From Mesorhizobium amorphae (lineage in GTDB: Bacteria; Pseudomonadota; Alphaproteobacteria; Rhizobiales; Rhizobiaceae): a DNA stretch of 64,000 nt. The stretch's first letter is position 1. Each line of letters opens with the position of its first letter. A model generated the notes under the pieces. The model was not told the DNA's origin, made no database searches, and saw only the letters and a program-made list of their open reading frames with translations. The translations under genes were made by a program, and so were the position numbers. Where the stretch lies: NCBI RefSeq assembly GCF_014843845.1, contig NZ_JHQS01000131.1, positions 1 through 64,000 of the forward strand, read 5' to 3'. Of the stretch, positions 7,745 through 15,492 are shown piece by piece.

Positions 7745-9043
7745 TCAGTCAGTTAGGCCGTAGAGGCGTGTGCGAAACGCCACCTTGTCCTTCAAATATG
7801 TGGTTTTCAGAACGTCCACAACATGCGATCGCCAGGCGTCGCTGTAGCCGTCGAAGTCCCTGTAGAAGCCCGGCTTGTTGAAGACGTAGCGCGAGACGAA
7901 GTCCTGCGGCACGAAATCCGAGATCAGCTGGTTGGTCAGCCAGGCATCGGGATGATCGGGCTTCGCCCGGATCACCAGGAAGCGCTGCTGCGGGAACACA
8001 TCCTCGATCTTGAGGTGGCCAAGCTGGGCGACCTCGCGTTTGGCGGCGTTGAGGAACGGAAAATTGCCGTCCCTGGTGATCAAATCGGCATGGCCGTGGA
8101 TCCAGGTCTGCAGCCAGACCTTGTCGACGTCGGTCAGGTTGCGGTCGGGTTCGGTGTCGCGGATCAGCGCGCGCACCACCATCTCGGCGCGGTGCTCTAG
8201 ATAGCCGGAGGCCTCGATCCATGAAGCGCGCGGCAATTCGATACGGCCGGTCGCGGCGAGGAACCTGAACACCTTGTCGGCGTCGTTGATCGACAGATAG
8301 CTCACCTGCCACGGCCGCGAACGGCGGAAGCCTGGAGCTGCCGGGTCGCCGATGACAGTCGTCATATCCGGATCGACGAACACGTAGAGGCCGCCGAAAT
8401 GGCTCGTCCAAAAAGCGTTGTGGCGGAAGATCACCTGGTCGGGCACCAGCGCGTTTTCGCGTATGTCGCCGCAGATCTTGGCGAGCTCCACCATGCGTTG
8501 CAGCATGGCGCTGTCGCGCCAGGTATCGGGTTCCTGCTTCAGCCGGTCGACAAGCTTGCCGAGTTCGGCCGCCTTGCCCAGCACGTCTTCGGCCGACAGC
8601 ACCTTGAACTCGACCTGATTGATCGACAGCAGATCCTCGATGTCATTGACCTTGGGAACCGAATCCTCGATCTCGCCGTAGATCACGTCCTTGATGGTCA
8701 GCGCGTCTATGGCGCGCTGGTTCTTCGACATGAACTCGAACATTAGCTGCGAGGTGTTGGAGAAGGCGGTGTGGACCACCGGCAGGTCGATCTGCGATGG
8801 GGTCAGGATGATGAAGCGTCGGTTGACTTCGTTGGGATCGAGATAGTCGTAATCGCCGCATTCGTCGGCGACCTCAGGCGAAAAACCGGTGCGGTCGATC
8901 TGGAAACTTTTCAGCTTGGTGGCTTCGAGCCCGAAGGCGACCATCGCCTTGTTGTAGCGCTGGATCAGATGCGGCTCGTCAACCGTCAGCAGCCGGCCGT
9001 AAATCAGCTCGTTGTCGCGCAGCAGATCGGGTTTTTTGCTCAT
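7745..9043 (-). CDS. DUF6638 family protein
   Basis: A 432-residue soluble protein without a signal peptide or membrane segment, which I match to the DUF6638 family seen in alphaproteobacterial AAA+ operons; function unknown. The N-terminus reads MSKKPDLLRDNELIYGRLL. The centre is acidic and helix-rich, and the C-terminal half carries several aromatic-rich stretches (SRPWQVSYLSINDADKVFRF). Translation should start at 9043; the longer frame upstream is encoded by the inserted repeat. The Shine-Dalgarno GGAGAAGG ends 5 nt before the ATG and consists of the outermost bases of the inverted repeat of the DUF559 unit. The insertion therefore re-created, or replaced, the ribosome-binding site of this gene. 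Confidence 0.78.
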   Translation of the reverse strand: MSKKPDLLRDNELIYGRLLTVDEPHLIQRYNKAMVAFGLEATKLKSFQIDRTGFSPEVADECGDYDYLDPNEVNRRFIILTPSQIDLPVVHTAFSNTSQLMFEFMSKNQRAIDALTIKDVIYGEIEDSVPKVNDIEDLLSINQVEFKVLSAEDVLGKAAELGKLVDRLKQEPDTWRDSAMLQRMVELAKICGDIRENALVPDQVIFRHNAFWTSHFGGLYVFVDPDMTTVIGDPAAPGFRRSRPWQVSYLSINDADKVFRFLAATGRIELPRASWIEASGYLEHRAEMVVRALIRDTEPDRNLTDVDKVWLQTWIHGHADLITRDGNFPFLNAAKREVAQLGHLKIEDVFPQQRFLVIRAKPDHPDAWLTNQLISDFVPQDFVSRYVFNKPGFYRDFDGYSDAWRSHVVDVLKTTYLKDKVAFRTRLYGLTD

Positions 9044-9047
9044 TTTT

Positions 9048-9101
9048 CCTTCTCCCCGTTCACGGGGAGAAGGTGCCCGAAGGGCGGATGAGGGGCGGCG
9101 C
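9048..9101. repeat. Left terminal inverted repeat of the DUF559 unit (R1 copy A)
   Basis: 54 bp that match 9523-9576 in inverted orientation at 52 of 54 positions. Each copy contains its own hairpin (CCTTCTCCCCGT, four-nt loop, ACGGGGAGAAGG) followed by a smaller GCCC-GAA-GGGC hairpin and GGATGAGGGGC. Because the large hairpin is palindromic, either orientation ends in GGGGAGAAGG, a good Shine-Dalgarno sequence. It lies four bases from the ATG of the DUF6638 gene. Confidence 0.88.
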
Positions 9102-9110
9102 AAACGCTCA

Positions 9111-9536
9111 TCATCTTTTCTCCGGGGTTGCCGAAGGCAGAAACTTTGCGTCGACAGCTATCATTTTCTCATCCAGTCGGCCGTCCAGGATCGCCACAAT
9201 TGTATCCAATACGCTCTTGCGGCTTGCCAAGACGTCGGAGTGCCACACTCTCAGCACCGACCAGCCATTGCTGTTCATGGTTTCGTCCCTGAATCGATCC
9301 TGGGAACGATTTGCATGCTGACTCCCATCAACTTCCACAACCAGATTGGCTTCACGGCAGGCGAAATCCGCGAAATAGGGGCCTATCGGTAGTTGACGAA
9401 GGAACTTGTAACCATTCAATCGTCGTCCACGCAGTTCGCTCCACAGTTTTTCCTCGGCATCATTCTCGACTTTCCGGAGCTGACGGGCCCTCGCTACCTT
9501 CGGCTCGTTTCCACCTCGCACAGCGCTGCCCCTCAT
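9111..9536 (-). CDS. DUF559 domain protein (Vsr-like putative endonuclease)
   Basis: A 141-residue protein with the DUF559 pattern. The helical start is KVARARQLRKVENDAEEKLW, then LRGRRLNGYKFLRQ, then the predicted nuclease core YFADFACREANLVVEVDGSQH, here split as YFADFAC and VVEVDGSQH. Asp, Glu-x-Asp and the downstream His are the expected metal-binding and catalytic residues of this PD-(D/E)xK-like fold. DUF559 is related to the very-short-patch repair endonuclease Vsr; its biological role is unproven. The chosen ATG (9536) lies inside the right inverted repeat, with GAAGGGCGG just upstream also from the repeat; a GTG at 9551 is the alternative. The stop is 10 nt beyond the left repeat. 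All catalytic-looking residues are kept, so the gene appears intact. Confidence 0.85.
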   Translation of the reverse strand: MRGSAVRGGNEPKVARARQLRKVENDAEEKLWSELRGRRLNGYKFLRQLPIGPYFADFACREANLVVEVDGSQHANRSQDRFRDETMNSNGWSVLRVWHSDVLASRKSVLDTIVAILDGRLDEKMIAVDAKFLPSATPEKR

Positions 9537-9576
9537 CCGCCCTTCGGGCACCTTCTCCCCGTAAACGGGGAGAAGG
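9523..9576. repeat. Right terminal inverted repeat of the DUF559 unit (R1 copy B)
   Basis: The inverted partner of 9048-9101. Mismatches are limited to the hairpin loop (TTCA versus TTTA) and one position near the inner end. Read on the minus strand, it contributes the presumed ribosome-binding site and the ATG (and the alternative GTG) of the DUF559 gene, so the first codons of that protein are repeat-encoded. Confidence 0.88.
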
Positions 9577-9590
9577 GAGAAGCGCCAAGA

Positions 9591-11501
9591 TCACGCATTC
9601 CAATTTCCCTTGGCCTTCATCTCCTCGATTTCGCGCACGGCGCGGTCGCGCAGCCTTGTGTCGCGGATCATCTTGGTCACTGCCGCGTCGTCGGACTTGT
9701 CGGAATAGCGGAATTCCGAGTCGGCATAACGGTTGATTTCCTGCATGACCATATCCATCGAGAATGGTCCACGCAGTTCCTCGATCATCGCTTTCTTCTC
9801 ATCGTAGCCCTTGTGCATGAAGGCTTCCGGCTTTTCAAACCACTCGTCCGGAAGCTCGATGTCCATGGCGCGCATCTTGATGGCGTCGGTGACGTTCTTG
9901 ATGGCGCGGCCGGTGAAGCGTGGTTCGGCGTCCTTGATCATGTGCAGATAGGTGCCGATGTCGGCCATCGACTTCGGCGCGCCGCTTTCCTTGATGTAGC
10001 GCTCGTAGACCTTCATCAGCCCGTCTTCCTGCGGCTTTTCATGCTCCTCATAGGCTTCCGTCACCGCACGCTGGATTTCCTGGGCGGCGTAGAGCTTGTG
10101 GTCGCCGAGCGGGATCTTGTGGTTCTTGCCGGCGAGCAGGACGAAGATGTCGATGTAGTCGTCGCGGCTCTGCGGCCCGTCGACCAGCCAGCGGGCGCCG
10201 GCGCGCTGGCGCAGCGCGTCGTCGACATTTTCGGGATAGTTGGAGAACATGCCGAAGGAGCAGTTGCCGCGCACCACGGTGCCGGCGCCGGCAAACGCGT
10301 CCATCAGGACACCGGTAATCTCCTGCTGGCCGGCCGAGGCGCGGTCGTCGGAACGGCGCGCCGCCACCTGGTCGATGTCGTCGACGGTGCCGAAGCCGAT
10401 GACGCGCGGATTGAGCACATTGTTGATGAACTGCCGGCAGTTCTGGCCGGATTTTCCCTGGTAGGACGAAATCTGGTCGACACCGAAATTCTCATAGGCG
10501 AAGGGATAGCCGGCGACCTGGCAGTAATTGTTGACGAGGCCGGCGATCATCTGGATCAGCGTCGTCTTGCCGGTGCCCGGCGCGCCGTCGCCGATGAAGG
10601 TGAACAGGAAGCCGCCGAGTTCGACGAAGGGGTTCATCTCGCGCTCGAAATCATAGGCCATCAGCATCTTGGCGAGCTTGACCGACTGGTACTTGGCGAT
10701 GTGGTTGCCGACGACCTCTTCCGGCTTCTTGAAGGTCATCACGAGTGGCTTGGAGCGCTTGCCGGGCGCGACATCGAATCCGTCGAGGGTGAAGTCGTCG
10801 ACGTCGATGCGGATATGGGCGTTCTCGAATGGACCGATGCCGTCGAAACGGCTTTTTCGCGCCAGCAGTCCATCGATCGCAACACGGGCAAAGGCGCGCG
10901 CCCGGGTCGTCAGATCGGCATCGTCCTTCGAGCCGGCGATTGCCTTGTCGAGGCCGGCGACGATCGACTTCACCGCATCCTGCTGGGTGTCGAACAGGAA
11001 ATCCGGTTCCGCGGTATCGTTCGGCGCCTCGCCGTCACTGTCGATCAGCTGGAACAGATAGGAGGCGAGGCTGAAGGCGGAGATATAGGCCGAGGCCGAG
11101 AGAAGCTTCTTGAAGGTGGCGGCTTCGTCGCCTTCAAGGGGCGCGCGGGCGTTCTTGGCTTGCAGGCTTTCGAGGTCCGAGCCTTCGGCAAAGACATCCG
11201 ATATGGCCAGCGCGATCGCCAGCCCGCGCCGGACGCGAAACAAAAGCGTGTGCTGCTGGATGGTCATCAACTGGTCGTCGGGATGGATGGCAGCGACGGT
11301 TTTCGACAGCTCGACCTCGCGGGTGCGGCGCACCGAGCCGACCGAGACGGTCGAGACGAATCGGCGGTTGGTGCCGGCAAGCGCTGTTCCGGATTCGCGC
11401 GAGGGATCCTCCAGCACGACGATGCGGGTGATGAAGCTCTGCGCGGTGGCGCGATGCTTTTCGATTGCGGCTTCCGAAATCGTGGTCAGGCCGGTGTCCA
11501 T
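9591..11501 (-). CDS. AAA+ family ATPase, uncharacterised
   Basis: A 636-residue protein. The ATPase core is in the middle: Walker A GAPGTGKTTL (about residue 308), a Walker B-like VIGFGTVDDIDQ (about 370), a sensor-1-like SFGMFSNYPENVD, and a possible arginine finger in ALRQRAGARWL. The long N-terminal region (about 1-290) is helix-rich and should bind partners. The C-terminus is highly charged. No protease, helicase or DNA-binding motif is visible, so it looks like a remodelling ATPase working with operon neighbours. It is the third gene of the operon, starting 24 nt after the preceding gene. The 529-bp DUF559 unit begins 14 nt beyond its stop. Confidence 0.85.
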   Translation of the reverse strand: MDTGLTTISEAAIEKHRATAQSFITRIVVLEDPSRESGTALAGTNRRFVSTVSVGSVRRTREVELSKTVAAIHPDDQLMTIQQHTLLFRVRRGLAIALAISDVFAEGSDLESLQAKNARAPLEGDEAATFKKLLSASAYISAFSLASYLFQLIDSDGEAPNDTAEPDFLFDTQQDAVKSIVAGLDKAIAGSKDDADLTTRARAFARVAIDGLLARKSRFDGIGPFENAHIRIDVDDFTLDGFDVAPGKRSKPLVMTFKKPEEVVGNHIAKYQSVKLAKMLMAYDFEREMNPFVELGGFLFTFIGDGAPGTGKTTLIQMIAGLVNNYCQVAGYPFAYENFGVDQISSYQGKSGQNCRQFINNVLNPRVIGFGTVDDIDQVAARRSDDRASAGQQEITGVLMDAFAGAGTVVRGNCSFGMFSNYPENVDDALRQRAGARWLVDGPQSRDDYIDIFVLLAGKNHKIPLGDHKLYAAQEIQRAVTEAYEEHEKPQEDGLMKVYERYIKESGAPKSMADIGTYLHMIKDAEPRFTGRAIKNVTDAIKMRAMDIELPDEWFEKPEAFMHKGYDEKKAMIEELRGPFSMDMVMQEINRYADSEFRYSDKSDDAAVTKMIRDTRLRDRAVREIEEMKAKGNWNA

Positions 11502-11525
11502 GAAGGATGCTCCGTGGGTTGACGG

Positions 11526-12671
11526 TCAGACGTCGCTGATGACCTGTCCTTTGGACAGGATGTGGACCTTGTAGCCGGAGAAGATCTTCTGCGCTTCGCC
11601 GGCGGCGTAGAGCGCCTGGTAGGCTTCGTGCGGGATCAGCGCATGGTTCTCGTAGCTCGACACGCCCTGGCGGGCGGCCTCCAGGTCGTCGGTGTTGATG
11701 AAGAATTCCTGCGTCGTCTTCTCGCTCGAAAACAGCCCCTTGCGGCCTGGCTTTTCGGCTTTCGAATAGACCTCCTGGATTGTCCAGGTCAGCAGCCAGG
11801 CGTTCTCGGGCTTGCGCACCTTGGCCAGCACCTCCGTCACCGTCGTGTTGTTGTCGGTGATCCCCGCCGAATAGAACGGGCCGAGCACGACGCGGCGCAG
11901 CTGCTTGGGATGCAGCGGCTCGAAATCCTTGTCCAGGTTGACGGCAATGGTCGCCGGCGACAGCGCGTAGGCTGAATTCTTCTCGGTGAAATCGTCGAAG
12001 CGATGGGCGAGTTCGGGATTGAGCAGGCCGTCCACCGGCAGCGGAATGTCGACCCTTTCGTTCAGCTTGCCGCTGCTGTCGACGAGCTGCCGGATCATGT
12101 CCTCGGAAGAGTCCTCCACGGTCGCCATGTAGATCAGCGGCAGGTTCGCGCTGCCGTCGAAACTGGCCCAGTGAACCAGATAATAGGGCCGCAGCGTCTT
12201 CGGGTTGACGGAGACCTTTGCCGTCTGCGCCAGCGTGAACGGGCCGAAGGTCGACCCGCTCTTGACGTCCTCCAGATAGAGCCGCTCGGCCATCGACTTC
12301 TGTAGCGCTTGCGGGAATTCCTTGTGGCGCAGGATGAAGTCGGCCATCTCCTCGCGCAGCTCGCCGGCCATCGGGATGCCGGCAAGGCGCGTATCGGCCT
12401 GGCGGCGGTCGTTCTCCAGTTCCAGCAGGTTCTGGAACACCGGATAGCCGCTGTCGGCGCGCGAGATGCGGAACGTGTCCATGAAGCCGAGACGGTTGCG
12501 CCAGCAGGAAAACGATTTGTCCAGCCGGGCAATGTATTCGGCGACGATCTTGGCGACGGTGCCGTGCCGGTAGAGCGGCGAGCGGTCGTCGCGCATGAAC
12601 ACTTCCAGCCCGCTCAGCGCCGCCGTGATGGCGGAGAAATAGCGCGCCGCCGCCTCGTTCTCGGGGGTCAT
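11526..12671 (-). CDS. Uncharacterised protein of the AAA+/DUF2333 operon
   Basis: A 381-residue soluble protein that I do not recognise. There is no signal peptide, membrane span or catalytic motif. Residues 1-130 look helical (EAAARYFSAITAALSGLEVF; then KSFSCWRNRLGFMDTF). The rest has mixed alpha/beta character with aromatic strands (RPYYLVHWASFDGSANLPL). Its position between the coiled-coil TelA-like gene (35 nt before) and the AAA+ ATPase gene (24 nt after) implies it works with them, possibly as an adaptor. That role is inferred only from the gene order. Confidence 0.7.
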   Translation of the reverse strand: MTPENEAAARYFSAITAALSGLEVFMRDDRSPLYRHGTVAKIVAEYIARLDKSFSCWRNRLGFMDTFRISRADSGYPVFQNLLELENDRRQADTRLAGIPMAGELREEMADFILRHKEFPQALQKSMAERLYLEDVKSGSTFGPFTLAQTAKVSVNPKTLRPYYLVHWASFDGSANLPLIYMATVEDSSEDMIRQLVDSSGKLNERVDIPLPVDGLLNPELAHRFDDFTEKNSAYALSPATIAVNLDKDFEPLHPKQLRRVVLGPFYSAGITDNNTTVTEVLAKVRKPENAWLLTWTIQEVYSKAEKPGRKGLFSSEKTTQEFFINTDDLEAARQGVSSYENHALIPHEAYQALYAAGEAQKIFSGYKVHILSKGQVISDV

Positions 12672-12706
12672 GCCGTCAACCTTATGGAGCAGTACGCGTG
12701 CGGCAA

Positions 12707-13795
12707 TTACGACTGCACGTAATTGGCCGAATTGTGCTTCTTCATCACCTCGTCGAAGCGGCGGGCAAAGGCATCGTCGGCGAGCTTCTTGCGGCGCTGG
12801 ATGTCGGCGGTCGCCACCATGTTCTTCTCGTGCATTTCGAGGAGATCGCCGATGTGTTTCTGCGAAGCGGCGCCGATGCCGGCCATGGTCTCCTCGGCCG
12901 TGTTGTCGACCTGGCTGCCCAGCGTGTTGATCTTGTGGGCGACGTCCTGTTGTGCGGCGGTCTTCAGCGAGTCTTCCAGCGCCTTGTAGAGCACGATGCG
13001 CTGCTCGGTATCGATGGTCAGCTTGTTGATCAGCGTCGACTGAGCGGCGATCTGGTTGTTGAGCGAATCGACGAAGGTCTGGAACATCGAGGTGTAGCGC
13101 TCCAGCGTCTGGCTTTCGGCCAGCAATTCCTGCTCCTTGGCCTGCTTCTCATTGTATTCGGTGGCCAGCTTCGAGCGCTCGCCCTCGAGCTGCGTGCGCT
13201 CCTTCTGGCTGGTCGAAGCGGCAATCTTGTTCTCGATGTCGAGCAGCAACGGATTGACCTCTTCGATGCGTTTCTGCACCGCTTCGAGGTTCGACATGGT
13301 GGTCTTGCGGCGCTCGATAACCTGCGACAGGCTGGTCTCGGAGGTCTTGTAACGCTGGTCGAGAACCTCCTTCTGCGCCTTGAGAATACCGACGATGGTG
13401 TCGGACTTGGCCAGCAACTCCTGCAGATTGCCGGCCAGCGACATGTTGCGCACGCGGTCGGTGCGCATGCGCTGCTTGCTCTGGGCCGAGAACATGCCGA
13501 TGAAATTTTCCCAGCCGGTGTAATTCTTCATGCTCTCGAATTCGGCGCCGAAGACGTTGGTGGCGTCCTCCAGCCCGATGATCAGGTCGGCGATGTTGCC
13601 TTCCATCACCTTCTGCTGCTTCAGCACATCCTCGATGCGGGCGTTCTCGATTTCGAAATTGGCATCGCCGATCTTCTTGTCGGCCTGGGCCAGTGTGTCG
13701 AGCACGGTGCCGGACTGCTCGATTTTGGAGCGCATGTCCTGCACGACCTGCTTGGTCTTGGCAATTTCGGCATCGAAATTCTGCAATGTCGCCAT
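12707..13795 (-). CDS. Coiled-coil protein, TelA/toxic-anion-resistance-like
   Basis: A 362-residue, almost entirely helical protein, rich in Gln, Glu, Lys and Ser with heptad-like spacing over most of its length. Examples are FDAEIAKTKQVVQDMRSKIE near the start and NKIAASTSQKERTQLEGERS in the middle. The C-terminal half (IAAQSTLINKLTIDTEQRI) resembles the helical core of TelA/KlaA proteins, but similarity by eye is weak. No signal or transmembrane segment is evident, so it is probably a cytosolic scaffold. It is the first gene of the five-gene operon, and GGGAGG stands 5 nt before the chosen ATG. The longer frame upstream has no ribosome-binding site and an untypical composition. Confidence 0.72.
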   Translation of the reverse strand: MATLQNFDAEIAKTKQVVQDMRSKIEQSGTVLDTLAQADKKIGDANFEIENARIEDVLKQQKVMEGNIADLIIGLEDATNVFGAEFESMKNYTGWENFIGMFSAQSKQRMRTDRVRNMSLAGNLQELLAKSDTIVGILKAQKEVLDQRYKTSETSLSQVIERRKTTMSNLEAVQKRIEEVNPLLLDIENKIAASTSQKERTQLEGERSKLATEYNEKQAKEQELLAESQTLERYTSMFQTFVDSLNNQIAAQSTLINKLTIDTEQRIVLYKALEDSLKTAAQQDVAHKINTLGSQVDNTAEETMAGIGAASQKHIGDLLEMHEKNMVATADIQRRKKLADDAFARRFDEVMKKHNSANYVQS

Positions 13796-14123
13796 AGGGG
13801 CCTCCCGCATCGGCATCGGTTTCGTGTCGGCGCGAATATATGTGGAGCATCCGGGGATTGAAAGACGCAAGACAAGAGGAGCTGCGAAAACAAAAGGTTT
13901 CGATCCTCCCTTGAAAGATAAACGAACCATTCTCATGGGTTGACTACCCGCTCGGTCGGGCGCAGTTCACCTGCCGCCGGACTTTTGGACGGAAGAAGCG
14001 GCAAAAAAGCATTCGATTCCCAACGGGACGGCTGCCTCAATATTCGGCAAATGATTGCAGCAGGCTCGGCGACAGCAGTGGGCATGCTGGACCGGCGAAG
14101 GCGATCTTGCCCGCCGGCCGGGC
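13796..14123. other. Intergenic region between the coiled-coil operon and the cytochrome c gene
   Basis: 328 nt lie between the stop of the minus-strand cytochrome c gene and the start of the minus-strand coiled-coil gene. It should hold the promoter of the five-gene operon. Open frames crossing it are shadows without Shine-Dalgarno sequences. I see no repeat, tRNA or convincing terminator here. Confidence 0.5.
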
Positions 14124-14513
14124 TCAGGGCTTCGGGTCGGCCTTCAGATAGGCGATGACATTGGCGATGTCGGCGTCGTTGCTCAGGCCGGCAAAGGCCA
14201 TCTTGTTGCCGGGAACCTTCAGCTTGGGCGCGTGCAGGTACACGGCAAGGTTCGCCTCGTCCCAGACCAGGCCGGCGGCGCCGGCATCCTTCATGGCCTG
14301 CGAATAATGGCCAAGGAAGCTTTCGGCCGTACCGGCCGTTCGGCCGACGACGCCCAGCAGATGCGGGCCGACCTTGTCGCGCTCGGTTGCCGCCTCGTGA
14401 CAGGCGATGCATCGGTTGAAGACCTTCTTGCCGAGTGCCGCGTCGCCGTCGGCGTGCGCGGCAAGAACGCCGGCGAGGAAAAGGACAGCGGCGGACGAAA
14501 CGGCTCGAAGCAT
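14124..14513 (-). CDS. Class I c-type cytochrome, periplasmic
   Basis: A 129-residue precursor. Residues 1-21 form a Sec signal peptide (LRAVSSAAVLFLAGVLAAHA). The mature protein carries a single haem-attachment CIACH (about 35-39), and the probable axial methionine is in NKMAFAGL. Length and motifs fit the mitochondrial/bacterial cytochrome c2 type, an electron carrier between the bc1 complex and terminal oxidases or other reductases. It is encoded alone, some 35 kb from petABC in this window. It could instead be a dedicated partner of a dehydrogenase not in view. Confidence 0.9.
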   Translation of the reverse strand: MLRAVSSAAVLFLAGVLAAHADGDAALGKKVFNRCIACHEAATERDKVGPHLLGVVGRTAGTAESFLGHYSQAMKDAGAAGLVWDEANLAVYLHAPKLKVPGNKMAFAGLSNDADIANVIAYLKADPKP

Positions 14514-14642
14514 TGGCTGACCCCGGAGAGTTCTGGCTGACGGGTCTATAGGACCGAGGCCTTAACAAAAACAAGCACATCGTGGCGGATTGGTTGCTGG
14601 ATCCGGCCGCCGCAGAGCCGGTGGCAGAGGCCGCCGCACCGG

Positions 14643-15254
14643 TCAGGCCTTGGTGAAGCCGATGAAATCGTCGGGCGCTGCCCTGCCCATTTCCTCTTCC
14701 CAGTGGCGGCGGCAGAGCGAGACATAGACGTCCTTGCCGATCGCCACCTGCTCGCCCTGCCTCGCCACCTTGCCGTCCGAGCTGAGGCGCACGACCATCG
14801 TCGCCTTGCGGCCGCAGCGGCAGATGGTTCGCACTTCGCGCAGATCGTCGGCAATCGCCAGCAGCGCGCGCGAGCCGGAGAACAGCTTGCCCTGGAAATC
14901 GGTGCGCAGGCCGTAGCACATGACCGGGATGTTCAGCCGGTCGGCGATGCGGGCGAGTTGCCAGACCTGCTCTTCCTCGAGGAACTGCGCCTCGTCGACG
15001 AAGACGCAATGCACGGTCGTGTGGTCGTGATGCTCGGCGACGCGGGCGTAGAGGTCGTCGCCGTCACGAAACATCTCGGCCTCCGTTTCCAGGCCGATGC
15101 GCGACGAGATCAGCCCGGTGTCGCCCTTGCGGTAGTGGCCGGCGACGAACAGCATCGTCGTCATGCCGCGTTCGCGATAATTGTAGGACGCCTGCAGCAG
15201 CATCGTCGTCTTGCCGGCATTCATCGTCGCATAGTTAAAATAAAGCTTGGCCAT
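14643..15254 (-). CDS. tdk: Thymidine kinase
   Basis: A 203-residue type II thymidine kinase. The N-terminal P-loop is NAGKTTMLLQASYNY, the catalytic Glu is in CVFVDEAQFLEEEQ (about 85-98), and YGLRTDFQGKLF is typical of the family. A zinc-binding site is suggested by CRCGRKATMVV and a later Cys in SLCRRHW. It phosphorylates thymidine with ATP in the nucleotide salvage pathway in the cytosol. Transcribed alone. The frame continuing upstream in another phase is a shadow. Confidence 0.95.
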   Translation of the reverse strand: MAKLYFNYATMNAGKTTMLLQASYNYRERGMTTMLFVAGHYRKGDTGLISSRIGLETEAEMFRDGDDLYARVAEHHDHTTVHCVFVDEAQFLEEEQVWQLARIADRLNIPVMCYGLRTDFQGKLFSGSRALLAIADDLREVRTICRCGRKATMVVRLSSDGKVARQGEQVAIGKDVYVSLCRRHWEEEMGRAAPDDFIGFTKA

Positions 15255-15492
15255 CCTGCTCTTTTAAGCCGACTTGTCCCGGCGCGGGGAGGGGGCGGTG
15301 GCTCATTCCCCTGAAAAAGCCGCCTGCCATCAGAAAAGCGGCGTGAGTGTCGCTGATCGGCCAGCCGGCGCCGTTCATCGTGATTGCCTTAGTGCTTGAA
15401 ACCGCACCAGAATGGTGTTTGGCTGACGAAACAAGGCGGAGATGAAAACCGTTACTTCGCTTCGCCAAAAGAATCGCAATGGGAGAATATCT

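Larger units (their letters stand above)
9048..9576. mobile_element. 529-bp inverted-repeat unit carrying a DUF559 nuclease gene
   Basis: A discrete unit with 54-bp inverted ends surrounding one gene for a DUF559 (Vsr-like) protein. It lies between two genes of an operon whose other spacers are 16, 24 and 35 nt. Deleting exactly this unit leaves 18 nt (9044-9047 plus 9577-9590), a natural operon spacer. No transposase is present and no clear target-site duplication is seen. The structure recalls RAYT/REP units, in which a nuclease-type gene is flanked by the palindromes it disperses, but the protein family is different. Mobility is inferred from architecture only. Confidence 0.6.

Noticed and set aside
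9393..11522. 709-codon plus-strand frame opposite the AAA+ ATPase gene
   Set aside because: It is a mirror frame of a GC-rich gene. The minus strand has Walker motifs and operon spacing, and the plus frame has no recognisable domain.
13940..14120. tRNA-like stretch in the gap before the cytochrome c gene
   Set aside because: I tried to fold CCCGCTCGG/TCGGGCG and the CGATTCCCAACGGG segment as tRNA arms. No acceptor stem or anticodon loop fits.
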